This document shows, in pieces, positions 12,101 through 19,202 of a DNA stretch of 20,721 bases. A model generated the notes under the pieces. It was not told the origin of the DNA. It saw only the letters and a list, made by a program, of their open reading frames with translations, and made no database searches. Both the position numbers and the translations under genes were made by a program. This stretch comes from a virus, in IMG/VR virus record IMGVR_UViG_3300040816_000717, positions 1 through 20,721 of that record. One strand, given 5' to 3'. Position 1 is the stretch's first letter. Each line of letters opens with the position of its first letter.

Positions 12101-14644
12101 AGGAGTATCGTCGTCCAGCATGTTGCGCACATCTTGAGCGCCCATCCTGTCGTCAGCCTCTAGCATTCCTTGAACGTCGGAAGCGCCCATCCTGTCGTCA
12201 GCTTCTAGCCTTGCCTGAATGTCAGATGCGCCCATACGATTGTCGAGCATGTTCTGCACATCTGCCGCGCCCATTCGACCATCATCGGGTTGTCGGGCAG
12301 CTTCAATCTGTCTGTCTAGCTCCCCGAGCTGTTGCTGTCTTCGTTCTTCCGTCTCCGAGAACTGTCGCTGAAGCGTGTCTGCCGCTTGCGGAGAGTCGGT
12401 ATTGATAACAGCGCGAGTATTTCCGGCCTCTATGACTCGGCCCTGACTGGCTTGTCTGGCAGCAAGAGCCTCATCCAGCCTTTCTTGAATCCTGTTTGCG
12501 AAGCGATCTCCAGCCTCATCACCAAAATTCCGGCGGAGGGTCTCCTCCATAAACTCTGTGTCTCGCCCTTGAACCGGCATTTCTTCTGCTCGGCGATCAA
12601 TATCCGCAAGCTCCGCATCAGTGACCCCCTCTATTCTTGTCGGTCTCGATGGCTGGGGAGCTTGCTGTTGTGTTTGCGCCTGCGGGTTAGTGACGGCCCT
12701 TATCACGTCGCCCAATGCGCTTGCCAAAGATGTAGCCACGCGATCAGCAATATCTACTTCCGCCATGTCTGTCATCACGGCAGGCTGTTGAGCGGCCTGA
12801 GTTGGCGCTTGAGGTTGCTGTTGTTGAGGTTGCTGCGGGACCGGAGGGTCTAGCATGGTCTCTGGAACGCCCTCATCGGCGCGGGAGGAAAGATTCCCCT
12901 CGATGTCTGCCTGAGTTCGCCCTCTAGATAGAGTTCCCCTTGTCTCCTGCAGAGCAGTAGCGCCCTCGGCTTGAATGCGAGCGCTTTCTATTTGAGAGGC
13001 CATCCGCTTCTGGAACACCCGCTCCTCTCCCGCCGTCGCTCCCTCCATTACCTCTGCCGTGACAGACTCGACTTCTCCGTCTTGGCCGTAGTTTGTGCGG
13101 ATATATTTAAAAGGCTTCTCGCCCCTGTCTGGAGATGTGAATGTGGAGTCTTCTGGGTTGAACCTGACCCTTGAGTCCCGCTCTAGCTCAACCTCGTTGT
13201 TGCGTCTTTCCACACCTACGTCAGTAGCAGACTGGTCGCCCCCTGACTTGCGAGTTTTGATAGAGACTTCTTCGCCAGAATCGAAATCGCGGACAAAAAA
13301 TGTGCCGTCTTCTCTGCGACGGAGTACGCCTTCTGCCTCGCCTTGGCCTACAACCTGCCCCACTAAGTCATCAAGCTTGGGGTTAAACTCTTGCCGTAGT
13401 CGCTCGGCCTCCGCTTCATACTCAGCTTCTTGCTCTGGCGTCATATCCTGACCCATGTAAAACTGGTCTGGAATCACGGCTTGAATCGCCTCTATGGAGA
13501 CGGTCCTGTTCATTGTGGCCATGCCCTCATAGGCATCCAGATAGTCTGAGTAAGAATCAAACCCCGCCTGCTGGGCCTCCAGCTCTTCAGACTGTGGAGT
13601 TTCGACGGGCATATTTCCTTCAGAGTCCGGCATAGGGCTTTTCTCTGGAGCGCTTCTGGGCTTATAGAAAGCCCCACTGACGCCGCCCATGCCGCCGCCA
13701 CCGACAACGCCAGCCGCGAATGCGTTTAAGTATTGTGACCTCTGCTGCTCGGTAGGGTCATTTAAAGCCTGAAAAAATGACTCGCCGTAGCTCTTGTATC
13801 CGCTCTGCGGGTCGTTAAACATGCCTACAGCAGCAGCCTGAAGCACTTCTTGCGCAGCCTCCGTAGCCCCCTCTATACCGCCCGTGCGAACGCCTTCGAT
13901 GAATGCGCGTTTAACCATCCCCTTATTACGCAAAAGCCTATCGGCCATCATTTCCTTAAAAGGTTCTGACATATTGTCAGGAAGAACTTTTTTCAAAATT
14001 GATAATGGCGCTAATGCGTCAAGTGAGCCTGCAGCGAGGCCGGTGGCAAGCGCTAGGGCGGGGTCTTGTATTCCACCGCTTTCTTCGTAGACGTTGGCAA
14101 AAGTTTCGCCTGCGTTCATTCCCGTGGAAGCAGCCATAGCGCCACCTACTTGGCCGAACTTTCTGGCTTTCTGAGTCCTGCGATTAAGCTCGCGCTTCAC
14201 CATTGCCTTCTCGAAAGCCTTGCCAGCTTTTTGCTTGACCTGATTTTCAACAGTGTTAGCAATTAACTTTTTAGCGCCATACTGAACAGCCGCGCCACCA
14301 AAGCCGCCGCTAAGTACAGATGTCCCGATGCTAGGCAGAGCCTGACCAAGGGTATAGGTCAGCCATTGGACCGCATCCCCTGCGCCATCAATATCTTCAA
14401 GGCGCTGGAAATCACCGCCAATCTCTGCGGCTTCCTCCATCTTCTTGTTGTAGTAGTCGAGGTATTCAATGGCGTCTTCTTCATCGCCTATTGCACTTTG
14501 GACAAGCGCGGGAAGACCTCCCCCAAGGAGGGCTTGCGTTTGCTTTATTCCTGAAGAAAAGCCTGCAGTAAACTGAGTGAGTCCGTCATCATCGTCCTGA
14601 AACGCATCAGTTGGATCGTAGCCGAGTCTTACTCCTCTGGGCAT
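6188..14644 (-). CDS. giant polyvalent/ejection protein with zincin-type HExxH motif, ~2818 aa
   Basis: Numbering is from ATG 14644, chosen over GTG 14731 because the latter lies 77 nt inside the upstream gene while 14644 follows its stop by 10 nt. Order of parts: helical, Gly/Ala-rich N-terminus (about 95-330) with possible membrane-active stretches; Gln/Pro-rich linker (about 599-669); four MGAxDVQ repeats (about 791-846); a zincin-like site HEGTH (943-947) with a likely third ligand Glu1013 in SEMLAY; an acidic central region; a polyvalent-protein block with FAIEEMQSDW (about 1557-1568) and a matching later half KGVIRDAVMEGADIV (about 1790); and a C-terminal LPD38-like domain (RNMLINWNPSWFVINPFRDL, about 2263-2282) ending in Lys-rich helices. 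Such proteins are packaged and injected (compare T7 gp16, N4 and the giant late protein of 933W-like phages). No RNA-polymerase motif was seen. Confidence 0.9.
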   Translation of the reverse strand: MPRGVRLGYDPTDAFQDDDDGLTQFTAGFSSGIKQTQALLGGGLPALVQSAIGDEEDAIEYLDYYNKKMEEAAEIGGDFQRLEDIDGAGDAVQWLTYTLGQALPSIGTSVLSGGFGGAAVQYGAKKLIANTVENQVKQKAGKAFEKAMVKRELNRRTQKARKFGQVGGAMAASTGMNAGETFANVYEESGGIQDPALALATGLAAGSLDALAPLSILKKVLPDNMSEPFKEMMADRLLRNKGMVKRAFIEGVRTGGIEGATEAAQEVLQAAAVGMFNDPQSGYKSYGESFFQALNDPTEQQRSQYLNAFAAGVVGGGGMGGVSGAFYKPRSAPEKSPMPDSEGNMPVETPQSEELEAQQAGFDSYSDYLDAYEGMATMNRTVSIEAIQAVIPDQFYMGQDMTPEQEAEYEAEAERLRQEFNPKLDDLVGQVVGQGEAEGVLRRREDGTFFVRDFDSGEEVSIKTRKSGGDQSATDVGVERRNNEVELERDSRVRFNPEDSTFTSPDRGEKPFKYIRTNYGQDGEVESVTAEVMEGATAGEERVFQKRMASQIESARIQAEGATALQETRGTLSRGRTQADIEGNLSSRADEGVPETMLDPPVPQQPQQQQPQAPTQAAQQPAVMTDMAEVDIADRVATSLASALGDVIRAVTNPQAQTQQQAPQPSRPTRIEGVTDAELADIDRRAEEMPVQGRDTEFMEETLRRNFGDEAGDRFANRIQERLDEALAARQASQGRVIEAGNTRAVINTDSPQAADTLQRQFSETEERRQQQLGELDRQIEAARQPDDGRMGAADVQNMLDNRMGASDIQARLEADDRMGASDVQGMLEADDRMGAQDVRNMLDDDTPMMRRDSEPRGATRRPVVTDEELNAVIDRVVGGNQEARNLINVVDTFDQLPAELQEAARQQGSDGSDVDAVSHNGQIYIVKGRMKSGSRLERALLHEGTHGGIDKMFADVGVSKALNAMFDAMGGQKGFNRIVDELGIRERLKTYEEAYSQPRYSKETRNYVMVSEMLAYTGEEGGKTLKSRIREVIGAIRDWLRSNGFARLSKMRASDIAFIAKNAREDYFETNQARQDGQPMFSRVRDRAMRDRLGLYSNAEQTLLDEGDKIFKPSKKNPEAMVRGDQIFSFLKARGLKKEEANYTKVEKFLTDTFSSDVREEASQFYALRLEQSVAEEVVKDGMSPAEAMAARANGVSERIRSYLEQAERNESLANRDPNESFAEGMSRRDRKNLARMLLRKVPTDIDPNSETISIEFTRHRESIRELLNKTLMPVEWVANMSGKPADRFTRDEVIDYLREYAPDLDETVEVGFGEDYEGSEVEIANETVLDDSIYYEHYWDDYNYSMRNNQWEEYGPESILSRLLAMRPSAISDLIRADIGQVPEDFSPTGIAQAYSDKDVDLYQSLEAEFEEDIDEINWDVSRENYLDDPYYEYDVYLGESLIGHVSGNESLGLRLTARGRNIGDSEVYSLEEASVQFQQYAMEEGLMRDSGETRWFRHLKIDPKDVVEYREKVITLDDNRLAPDKKFTGGHFDVDNMLFAVLMTERNTDLGKAFAIEEMQSDWQSQIRNAGAPFSEEAVQQSVAEQELSSIANTRNAKSAMDALAAVQETSGIEAIRQGDLEKLVDNVYKFDQKIRPMLTESGLFTFLTAMESARMEGRSKNHEVQKGWLALRNDTIRMQSGYFNFDFQDESLMDVALDTLDEVGDTPIADYNQNFFKLYGQDPTSFRETEESKLIAQRIKDAGKALETWGESNRSLMSAESKTRQLRSAPPNSPFRNDKYLDLGVKGVIRDAVMEGADIVMLSKADRVQSRWSDRFDYEAIYNGKTKKQFEKITGSPAQELTADNKLVKDGERRLNGFWAFKISDELREQVKADGMPMFRRITDQKNSHEDASNKGELLNGQPANNEFTLHDETRGELWLRTIQDKYLPLKKFEEASAKFLGLKELPDELSGYVGETLHSGKQKRDMDDLEKDYVAPLAEVMRENDIDVDDLGLYLIARHAEERNKYIAEINPEMPEGGSGMSTEDAKRVINEMEGAAMNKAAQIVYDMLAANRKRMKDFGLVDEDTIDAWQDRYQFYVPLKGFATSKEGETYVPPRGNLPKGFNISGKEAFKALGRQSQAENPVLFAISDSEQKIVRARRAEPARQFLALADEMSGSGSDQLTVYRPEDPYPMNDRATDARGNVIQQRMKAPDMRIAKRKSGDPRFLTVKEDGYEVFIEVKNDALNRVMQQLDADDMSSANGLMKSLTDKMRTFQNFRRNMLINWNPSWFVINPFRDLQTGLMYSLAEESKAGGLTEGENLTGEILRRYAPATSAYWKNIRGGKADNEYDAYYDEYTKAGAPTGLTLTKDIEEQRDALFAMVTDGPLTAKGKRGLRFIEDLNTSSENAIRFATYVSAREAGVSVQKAANLAKNLTVNFNRKGEISDGLNLLYLFFNAAVQGTANIAQAMSGRTADGSLTKAQIGAASIALIAYMVTEYNLNAADEDEDGESLYNDLSDYDHLMSWNIVLGDGKSFAQIPMPYGYGFFHTLGRVGAEYLNETKDEADVAAEITAAFAHHMLPPPLAFVGTAARADDFGEVAALAAGSLAPTITEPVVAFATNRNFFGAPIYIEDNPLIKPPTPDSNRSKRSTGEHYKFVAEWLNDFTGGSEYRSGWADLSPDGMQYVQEYLFGGLGRFVNRSVDLYAKAVSPENEEITLSNVPIARYFHGEPSDYSDKLDYYGYIDSATQIFKEAGETAGADRIEFMRKFGSVAKLEPLYKETQKKLRKLRQRKKQIEKAQKDPVRAYDQVQRVEAEMQKLFDQFNKRYREATK
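12109..12280 (-). repeat. four in-frame MGAxDVQ-type repeats inside the giant gene
   Basis: The Met codons of MGAADVQ, MGASDIQ, MGASDVQ and MGAQDVR lie at 12274, 12235, 12190 and 12145, so the periods are 39, 45 and 45 nt. The repeat unit is about 15 residues (RMGASDVQGMLEADD). DNA identity among the last units is high (GCGCCCATCCTGTCGTCAGC occurs twice), which suggests recent expansion. The unit is helix-like with an acidic spacer and joins the Gln/Pro linker to the zincin region. Confidence 0.85.
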
Positions 14645-14654
14645 TCTTACGGCC

Positions 14655-16181
14655 TCACTGAGTAACGAACTTTGGAGAAACTGACTCTTGTCTGCCAGCC
14701 TGACGGTCGCGCCTAGCTCTGAATCCTTCACTGCCTTCTAAGAAGCCTCGCCCTTTAAGCATTCGCACAAGCTCTTCCTCAGTCTCTTTTGTCTGCCTGC
14801 CGTCTTCGTTCGTAGTCGCGATCACGCGAAGCATTTCGGCTTCAGTGAAATTTATTTGCTTCCCATCCATGTCCTTTGCGCGAGCCAAAAGCCTTTCGAT
14901 GGGCTTCCTGCCTTCGGTTATGTATTGTTTTAGCGCAACCTCATAGTCGATTCCGGTATCGCCTGCGCCATACAATACTTTTGACTCAGCAAATCTGAGC
15001 ATATCCGGCTCTGTCATTTGAGAGTCTGGCTTTCCTCTAAAATAAGTTCGGGTGTTGCCACCGACGTCGGCGTCTTTGGCTGCTCTCATTTGACTAACCA
15101 GAGCTGTAACATCCTCGTTGTATTTCTGCCTTCCACCTTCTCGATTGTTGATAAGCACGTTTTCCGCGAGCGGCTTAATTCTGTTGACCTCTTGAGTCAT
15201 GACGCTTAGCCCTGCTATGCCATCAATGACGTCCTTAATAGGTGTGCTTGCCTGACCCGCTGCAGGGTTTCTGTTTTCAGTAACGTCGGCAGGGTAAAAG
15301 ACAACGCGGCCAGTTTTTGGATCTCTTGCCGCCACCACAACTGTTGCTGTTAGCTCGCCATTTTCATTCGCAGTGATGTTAGTGGTTCTTCTGTTCTCTA
15401 CGACGTGGCCCTTAAATCTCTGGGCAGTAGGGTTGGTGAAGGATTCGTCTATTGTTTTTCCAACTATTCCTCCTCTGCTGCTGCTGAAAACCCTGTCGAA
15501 AGCTTCCAGCATTACAGGGTGTGATGGATCTATCTTGCCCGTCGAAAACTGGCTTGAAAGCTCAGCAGAAACGCTGGCAAGAGTTTGTTGAAAGTCTGGA
15601 GACATTAGCTTTAACAGCGACATGGCATTGCCGGAAGACTGCCCCCCAATATCAACGGGCGTGTCAGTAATCATTATCTGCTCTAGAATTTGATCTTCTG
15701 TGAACTCGCCGCTTTGAATCATGTTGAATACATTTTGCATCGCAGTTGCCGCGTCCACTTTGTACTGATCTTTTGCCGATACTTGGTTGGCGTTTACCGC
15801 TGCGGCGGATAGCTCTTCCTGTTTGAGCCTGTCGGTCTCCGCTCTACTTGCTGCGGTCTTAGCGTTTAATGAGGTTATTCCCTGTTGGAATATTCTTGTT
15901 TGATATGCTGCTTCAGCCGCAGCCTCTGCAGCCTCTGCGGCAGCCTCTCTTCCTGCATTTTCCCCTTGAAGGCGTATCTGATCCAAGTTGTGACTACGGT
16001 CTAGCTTTGATTGGCTTGCCCTAAATCGACGTTCTTCTGCAGCCGATTGTTCGTCATATCGCCTCGTCTGAATATCTCGATCCAGTCGAGCGTTCTCGGC
16101 GTCCTGTATAAGCCCAAAGCCCTGCGTGAAGCCGTCTGCGAAGCCGCCTACTGATGATGGGTAATATGATCTTCTAGCCAT
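14655..16181 (-). CDS. internal-virion/ejection-type protein, 508 aa
   Basis: The N-terminus GGFADGFTQGFGLIQDAENA is followed by a long charged, Ala-rich coiled coil (residues 35-140, including REAAAEAAEAAAEAAYQTRI). The middle (150-300) is helical and then has strand-rich material (TTNITANENGELTATVVVAA). The C-terminal part is polar and helical (MLRFAESKVLYGAG, then RDRQAGRQES). No catalytic motif or signal peptide was found. Its place between an Ala-rich membrane protein and the giant protein copies the gp14-gp15-gp16 order of T7-like ejection modules, so a role as the middle ejection-conduit protein is inferred from position and helical make-up. The stop is 10 nt before the giant gene's ATG. 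Confidence 0.7.
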   Translation of the reverse strand: MARRSYYPSSVGGFADGFTQGFGLIQDAENARLDRDIQTRRYDEQSAAEERRFRASQSKLDRSHNLDQIRLQGENAGREAAAEAAEAAAEAAYQTRIFQQGITSLNAKTAASRAETDRLKQEELSAAAVNANQVSAKDQYKVDAATAMQNVFNMIQSGEFTEDQILEQIMITDTPVDIGGQSSGNAMSLLKLMSPDFQQTLASVSAELSSQFSTGKIDPSHPVMLEAFDRVFSSSRGGIVGKTIDESFTNPTAQRFKGHVVENRRTTNITANENGELTATVVVAARDPKTGRVVFYPADVTENRNPAAGQASTPIKDVIDGIAGLSVMTQEVNRIKPLAENVLINNREGGRQKYNEDVTALVSQMRAAKDADVGGNTRTYFRGKPDSQMTEPDMLRFAESKVLYGAGDTGIDYEVALKQYITEGRKPIERLLARAKDMDGKQINFTEAEMLRVIATTNEDGRQTKETEEELVRMLKGRGFLEGSEGFRARRDRQAGRQESVSPKFVTQ

Positions 16182-16191
16182 GTGAAAACCT

Positions 16192-16890
16192 TTAGAAGTC
16201 GAATAAAGCGTCTAGTAAAAAGAATGCGCCCACGCCTATAGCGAGGGGACCGGCCATTGCCATGAACGGCGCTCCTGCGGGGGCGGCTGCCCCTGCGTTA
16301 GCAACTGCTGCTGCTGATTCGGCTGCTGCGGCACTAGTAGCGGCTGCTCCTGAAGCCGCCTGTGCTGCCGGTGCTGCTGCGCTCAGCGTTGTAGTAGCAC
16401 CTCCGAGCGTAATAGATCCCGCTGATGGAGCTGCGGCTGCGGCAACCGAAGGAGCAACTCCTGCAGCCGGACTCAAAGCCGTCCCTAAAACCTGCGCAGG
16501 AGCTTGAGCCGCAAGAGCAGAAGGCGTCCCACTTAGGGCTGAAGAAGTCCCCAGAAGGTTAGCAACTTGAGTCTGAGCCGCAGGATTTCCTGCTGCGGAA
16601 AGAGCTTGACTGGATGACTGCTGAGTAATGGGCGATGTGTTTAGAGGCGGAGGCTGAGCACCCCCACCAAAGAGACCGCGAGCGTAATCAGCTATCTGCC
16701 CGCCATAGTTGTTAACAACATAGCCCCCGCCAATCCCTAGTCCGGTCCCCGCTAGTTGTGCTCTCTGAGCCTTTTCCGCCCGCAGCATTTGCTGGCGAAC
16801 TGCTTCCCGCTCTGCCTCTTCTTGAGACATGGCTTCAAGGCCAAGCATTGCCTTGTTTCTAAGATTGTCCCCAGTAGCAATAAGTCCCAT
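16192..16890 (-). CDS. Ala-rich membrane-associated virion-type protein, 232 aa
   Basis: The N-terminal part is helical and charged (MGLIATGDNLRNKAMLGLEA, then EEAEREAVRQQMLRAEKAQR). A Gly-rich turn follows (GTGLGIGGGYVVNNYGG). A long low-complexity Ala/Ser/Pro tract covers about 75-200, and a hydrophobic C-terminus (FMAMAGPLAIGVGAFFLLDA, then LFDF) is probably membrane-inserted. AAGGAG lies 7 nt before the ATG, and the ATG overlaps the previous stop (TGATG). Size, membrane tail and place fit the smallest member of a podovirus ejection set (T7 gp14-like), an inference from context, not from sequence identity. The Ala-rich tract gives long spurious frames on the opposite strand. Confidence 0.7.
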   Translation of the reverse strand: MGLIATGDNLRNKAMLGLEAMSQEEAEREAVRQQMLRAEKAQRAQLAGTGLGIGGGYVVNNYGGQIADYARGLFGGGAQPPPLNTSPITQQSSSQALSAAGNPAAQTQVANLLGTSSALSGTPSALAAQAPAQVLGTALSPAAGVAPSVAAAAAPSAGSITLGGATTTLSAAAPAAQAASGAAATSAAAAESAAAVANAGAAAPAGAPFMAMAGPLAIGVGAFFLLDALFDF

Positions 16891-17501
16891 CAGCCTGCTC
16901 CTTGTTGTGCGCGAGACTTCATTCCTATAGACCCAAGTCCGCCGCCGAGTATTGCAATCTTTCTATCAACGTCCCGATCTCTGGCGTCATTCATCCCGCC
17001 AACCAGAGCACTAGTCGTAGCGTTTGTGTTATCTAGCTGCCTTCCCGCCACGCCATATCTCTCGAACTGCCGCGTGTACTGGTCTCGCGCGCTTTGTGCG
17101 CCACCCATGATTGCCTCTCTAGTGCGATCCATATCGCCCTCAAGAAAGGTCGTTCCGGTTTGGGTAATGGTTCCGGCTAGGTAGTCTTCGATTGGGGCGA
17201 AGCGAGTAAGGTAGTCTTGGGTTTGGGCGCGGATAATGTCGGCAAATAGGCGAGAAGCGCCCTCTTTGTCATCATTCATGTACGCATTGGGATTGATATT
17301 GCGATAGTTGTTGGTGAAGTCGTAAGACGGGCCTCTGCCTCTGAAGATCGCATCAATTCCTTCGTTCTCTGTGCCCGTTACTGGAGTGGGATCTGGGCCG
17401 GCACCGCCGTAGGTCGGAACGCCGTCTTCCCCAAAGTAAAACTGGGATACTTCCTGCCGAGCATCTGGACCCAGCATTCCTATGAGCGTTGCATAGTCCA
17501 T
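16890..17501 (-). CDS. virion-type structural protein A, 203 aa, related to the upstream gene
   Basis: The N-terminus (1-70) is loop-rich with many Gly and Pro (YGGAGPDPTPVTGTENEG). From about residue 95 it follows the layout of the protein encoded just upstream: RFAPIEDYLAGTITQ, then an Ala/Gly-rich helical stretch with RDQYTRQFERYGVAGRQLDN, then a Ser/Gly/Asp segment (ALVGGMNDARDRDVDRKIAI). It is likely a helical virion component or part of the ejection core; no enzyme motif is present. The start overlaps the upstream stop (TAATG), so the pair is translated together. The call rests on context plus the resemblance. Confidence 0.7.
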   Translation of the reverse strand: MDYATLIGMLGPDARQEVSQFYFGEDGVPTYGGAGPDPTPVTGTENEGIDAIFRGRGPSYDFTNNYRNINPNAYMNDDKEGASRLFADIIRAQTQDYLTRFAPIEDYLAGTITQTGTTFLEGDMDRTREAIMGGAQSARDQYTRQFERYGVAGRQLDNTNATTSALVGGMNDARDRDVDRKIAILGGGLGSIGMKSRAQQGAG

Positions 17502-18091
17502 TAGCCAATTCCGTCTTTGTTAGGGCCGAAGTAGTTGTAAGCAAGGCCTCCCGCCATTCCTGCGGCAGTGCCAAGTGCGTTTTGACCCTGCATGGAATCG
17601 GAGAAATCGGTCATGGCCTTTGATCTGGCCTTGTCTTCAGCAGTCCTAGTGAGGCCTATCTGCCCCTGCATGGCCTCAGACGCAACGCCTTGGCCCATTT
17701 TGATTACGTTCTGCACGCCGCCAAGGTATCTGTCGGTGTTGTTTATTCCCGCGTCAGCGGAGATTAAGCCGCGAGCGGTGCCAAGCTTGGAGTAACCGTC
17801 TTCTAGACCGGCACTAAAAGCGCCAGAGCTGGGATCAACGCCACCCCTCGCTAGAAGTCCTCCTGCTAGCTTCTGAAGCTGTGGAGAAAATTCTCGCTGC
17901 GCGGCGTTAGAGCCAGCATCCATAGCCTTTGCATACTGACTCGCGTCATCAGCTTGAAATACCTGCTGGATGTACATGTCTTCAAGTGGGCGAAACACGT
18001 TTGCATAGCGATTAAAGTACTGAGCAGACTGCTCTGCCAGCGCCCTGAATTGTGGGGTTTCGTCTGGTGTTTCTCCGCCGCCGCCGCCCAT
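17501..18091 (-). CDS. virion-type structural protein B, 196 aa
   Basis: It begins with a Gly-rich MGGGGGETPDETPQ. An aromatic helical segment follows (SAQYFNRYANVFRPLEDMYI), then an Ala/Gln/Gly-rich region with AAQREFSPQLQKLAGGLLAR and DPSSGAFSAGLEDGYSK. The end is Gly-Ala-rich (TAAGMAGGLAYNYFGPNKDG), possibly membrane-touching. The block F-x-P-L/I-E-D followed by a QF/EF helix, a Gly turn and a D-rich helix is shared with the next gene downstream. AGGAGAAG lies close before the ATG. This architecture occurs next to ejection proteins in short-tailed phages; no enzymatic function is indicated. Confidence 0.7.
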   Translation of the reverse strand: MGGGGGETPDETPQFRALAEQSAQYFNRYANVFRPLEDMYIQQVFQADDASQYAKAMDAGSNAAQREFSPQLQKLAGGLLARGGVDPSSGAFSAGLEDGYSKLGTARGLISADAGINNTDRYLGGVQNVIKMGQGVASEAMQGQIGLTRTAEDKARSKAMTDFSDSMQGQNALGTAAGMAGGLAYNYFGPNKDGIG

Positions 18092-18100
18092 AAGCTTCTC

Positions 18101-18505
18101 CTACAAATCCTTTCTGTACAGGCTGGAGACCTTCTGGTATCCATGCTTGCTCGTTAACCTTCCTATTGCCTCAATGGGCGTGACGAATTCGACTGCGTCA
18201 TGACCCGTCTTCATGGCTATGTCCTCCCACTCATCAACGTAGTGGTCGGCGGTGCCAAACTCTGGGTCGTAAACAACCCAAAGCAAAAACTTGCTGATCC
18301 GCTCAAAAGGACAAAACTGGCTTTGAACTATTGCAAAGCCGTCCCGAGTCCTCTCTGGATCCATGTAGAGAAAGGCCTGCTGAGAGACGCAACAAGAGTA
18401 GATATCCTCTGGAATCCAAGGCGGGTTGGTAGTCTTTTTAACTATTTCCAGCCCCTCTCTAACAGTCGTCCAGACGTCCCTTATATCTGCTGGCTCCATG
18501 GCCAT
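18101..18505 (-). CDS. GNAT-like phage protein, 134 aa
   Basis: The start ATG 18505 follows a GGAGA about 6 nt upstream; the frame opens earlier (18526) but without a site. The sequence has the order of a degenerate GNAT acetyltransferase found in podovirus late clusters: DIRDVWTTVREGLEIVKK, a YSCCVSQQAFLYMD strand region, DGFAIVQSQ, LLWVVYDPEFG, a helix DHYVDEWEDIAMKTGHDAVE, a strand EFVTPIEAIGRL and the end KHGYQKVSSLYRKDL. No clear acetyl-CoA P-loop (Q/RxxGxG/A) is visible, so it may be structural and not catalytic, as proposed for comparable small phage core proteins. A 139-bp leader lies upstream. The fold is inferred from the motif order. Confidence 0.6.
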   Translation of the reverse strand: MAMEPADIRDVWTTVREGLEIVKKTTNPPWIPEDIYSCCVSQQAFLYMDPERTRDGFAIVQSQFCPFERISKFLLWVVYDPEFGTADHYVDEWEDIAMKTGHDAVEFVTPIEAIGRLTSKHGYQKVSSLYRKDL

Positions 18506-18531
18506 TTTTTTCTCCACGCACGGCAAAGCCC

Positions 18532-18546
18532 GCGACCAGAGGTCGC
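18532..18546 (-). promoter_or_regulatory. hairpin in the 139-bp gap before the GNAT-like gene
   Basis: GCGACC (18532-18537) pairs perfectly with GGTCGC (18541-18546) across a 3-nt loop. On the minus strand it is followed by GGGCTTTGCC, a short T-run that makes it a weak terminator or attenuator. A second small GC repeat (CCCC/GGGG, about 18583-18597) precedes it. This is the only real gap in an otherwise overlapping operon, so it may set the ratio of fibre proteins to ejection proteins. Confidence 0.4.
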
Positions 18547-18644
18547 ACGCAATCCGTTGATATATGTAGGTATTTCCCGATCTGCCCCACGGGCGGGGTA
18601 CTGCTTACTTCATCATAGCGTGATACGCATAAAACTCAATGTAA

Positions 18645-19202
18645 CTACCACGTTATAAGGTCAAGTTCTGCCTCGGTTTCTGCCGCATCTATTTGGCCTC
18701 GAAGGCCTCTTGCCTTGACGTGACAGGCGTCTACATGGGCCGATAATGCCTGCCCCACCTGCTTTAGCTCAGTGGCATTCAGGCTAACCGTGGAGTTATC
18801 GGACAAAGTCCATACCATTGTTAGCGTCGAATCTAACTGTGCTCTCTGTACCGCACTCATAATTCTAGACTGGCTGCGCTCGTCGCACTGGAACGTGTGT
18901 GAGTTCCACTCAAATGTGCTGAACTCTTCTTGGTTTCTACAAGACTTGATGCGATCCCATGCCTGACTCTTCGCTTCATCGAGGCTCAAAACCCATGACG
19001 AAGACGCATAATCGAAGTGGTAAGCGTCAGAGGGCTTATCGCCTTTCGGTCTGACCTCGCCACCAGAAACGTAAAAGTCTTCGGGGTCGCCGTGAAAATC
19101 GACCTGCAAATAACTTCTGTCGCCCACGACATTCGTAGTGGCATTACTTTTGACAGAAGTAATCCGACCATCTGGCTCATAAAATACAGCCGTGAATCTC
19201 AT
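18645..19202 (-). CDS. DUF4376-like tail-fibre-associated protein, 185 aa
   Basis: The N-terminal 80 residues are strand-rich (MRFTAVFYEPDGRITSVKSN, YLQVDFHGDPEDFYVSGGEV). The C-terminal half matches the DUF4376 arrangement of phage tail proteins: an AWDRIKSCRNQEEF helix, FEWNSHTFQCDERSQSRIMS, the TLTMVWTLSDNSTVSLNATE segment, and the final helix HVDACHVKARGLRGQIDAAE ending AELDLITW. Such proteins lie beside fibre genes and are thought to be fibre or baseplate accessories. The ATG overlaps the fibre stop (ATGA), which supports co-production with the fibre. A fibre-assembly function is inferred from the neighbour. Confidence 0.8.
   Translation of the reverse strand: MRFTAVFYEPDGRITSVKSNATTNVVGDRSYLQVDFHGDPEDFYVSGGEVRPKGDKPSDAYHFDYASSSWVLSLDEAKSQAWDRIKSCRNQEEFSTFEWNSHTFQCDERSQSRIMSAVQRAQLDSTLTMVWTLSDNSTVSLNATELKQVGQALSAHVDACHVKARGLRGQIDAAETEAELDLITW

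Noticed and set aside
12109-12280. CRISPR-like array
   Set aside because: Periods of 39 and 45 nt keep the reading frame and the units are protein repeats.
12332-12853. 173-codon + strand frame inside the giant gene
   Set aside because: It is antisense to a continuous conserved coding frame, with no ribosome-binding site or recognisable motif.
6188-14644. N4-type virion RNA polymerase within the giant protein
   Set aside because: No T7-like polymerase motifs were found by eye; the recognisable parts are zincin, polyvalent and LPD38-like.
14645-14731. GTG at 14731 as the start of the giant gene
   Set aside because: It lies 77 nt inside the 508-aa gene, while ATG 14644 follows that gene's stop by 10 nt with a TGAGG nearby.
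16262-16507. 81-codon Ala-rich + strand frame
   Set aside because: It is the mirror of GCN alanine codons in the Ala-rich minus-strand gene.
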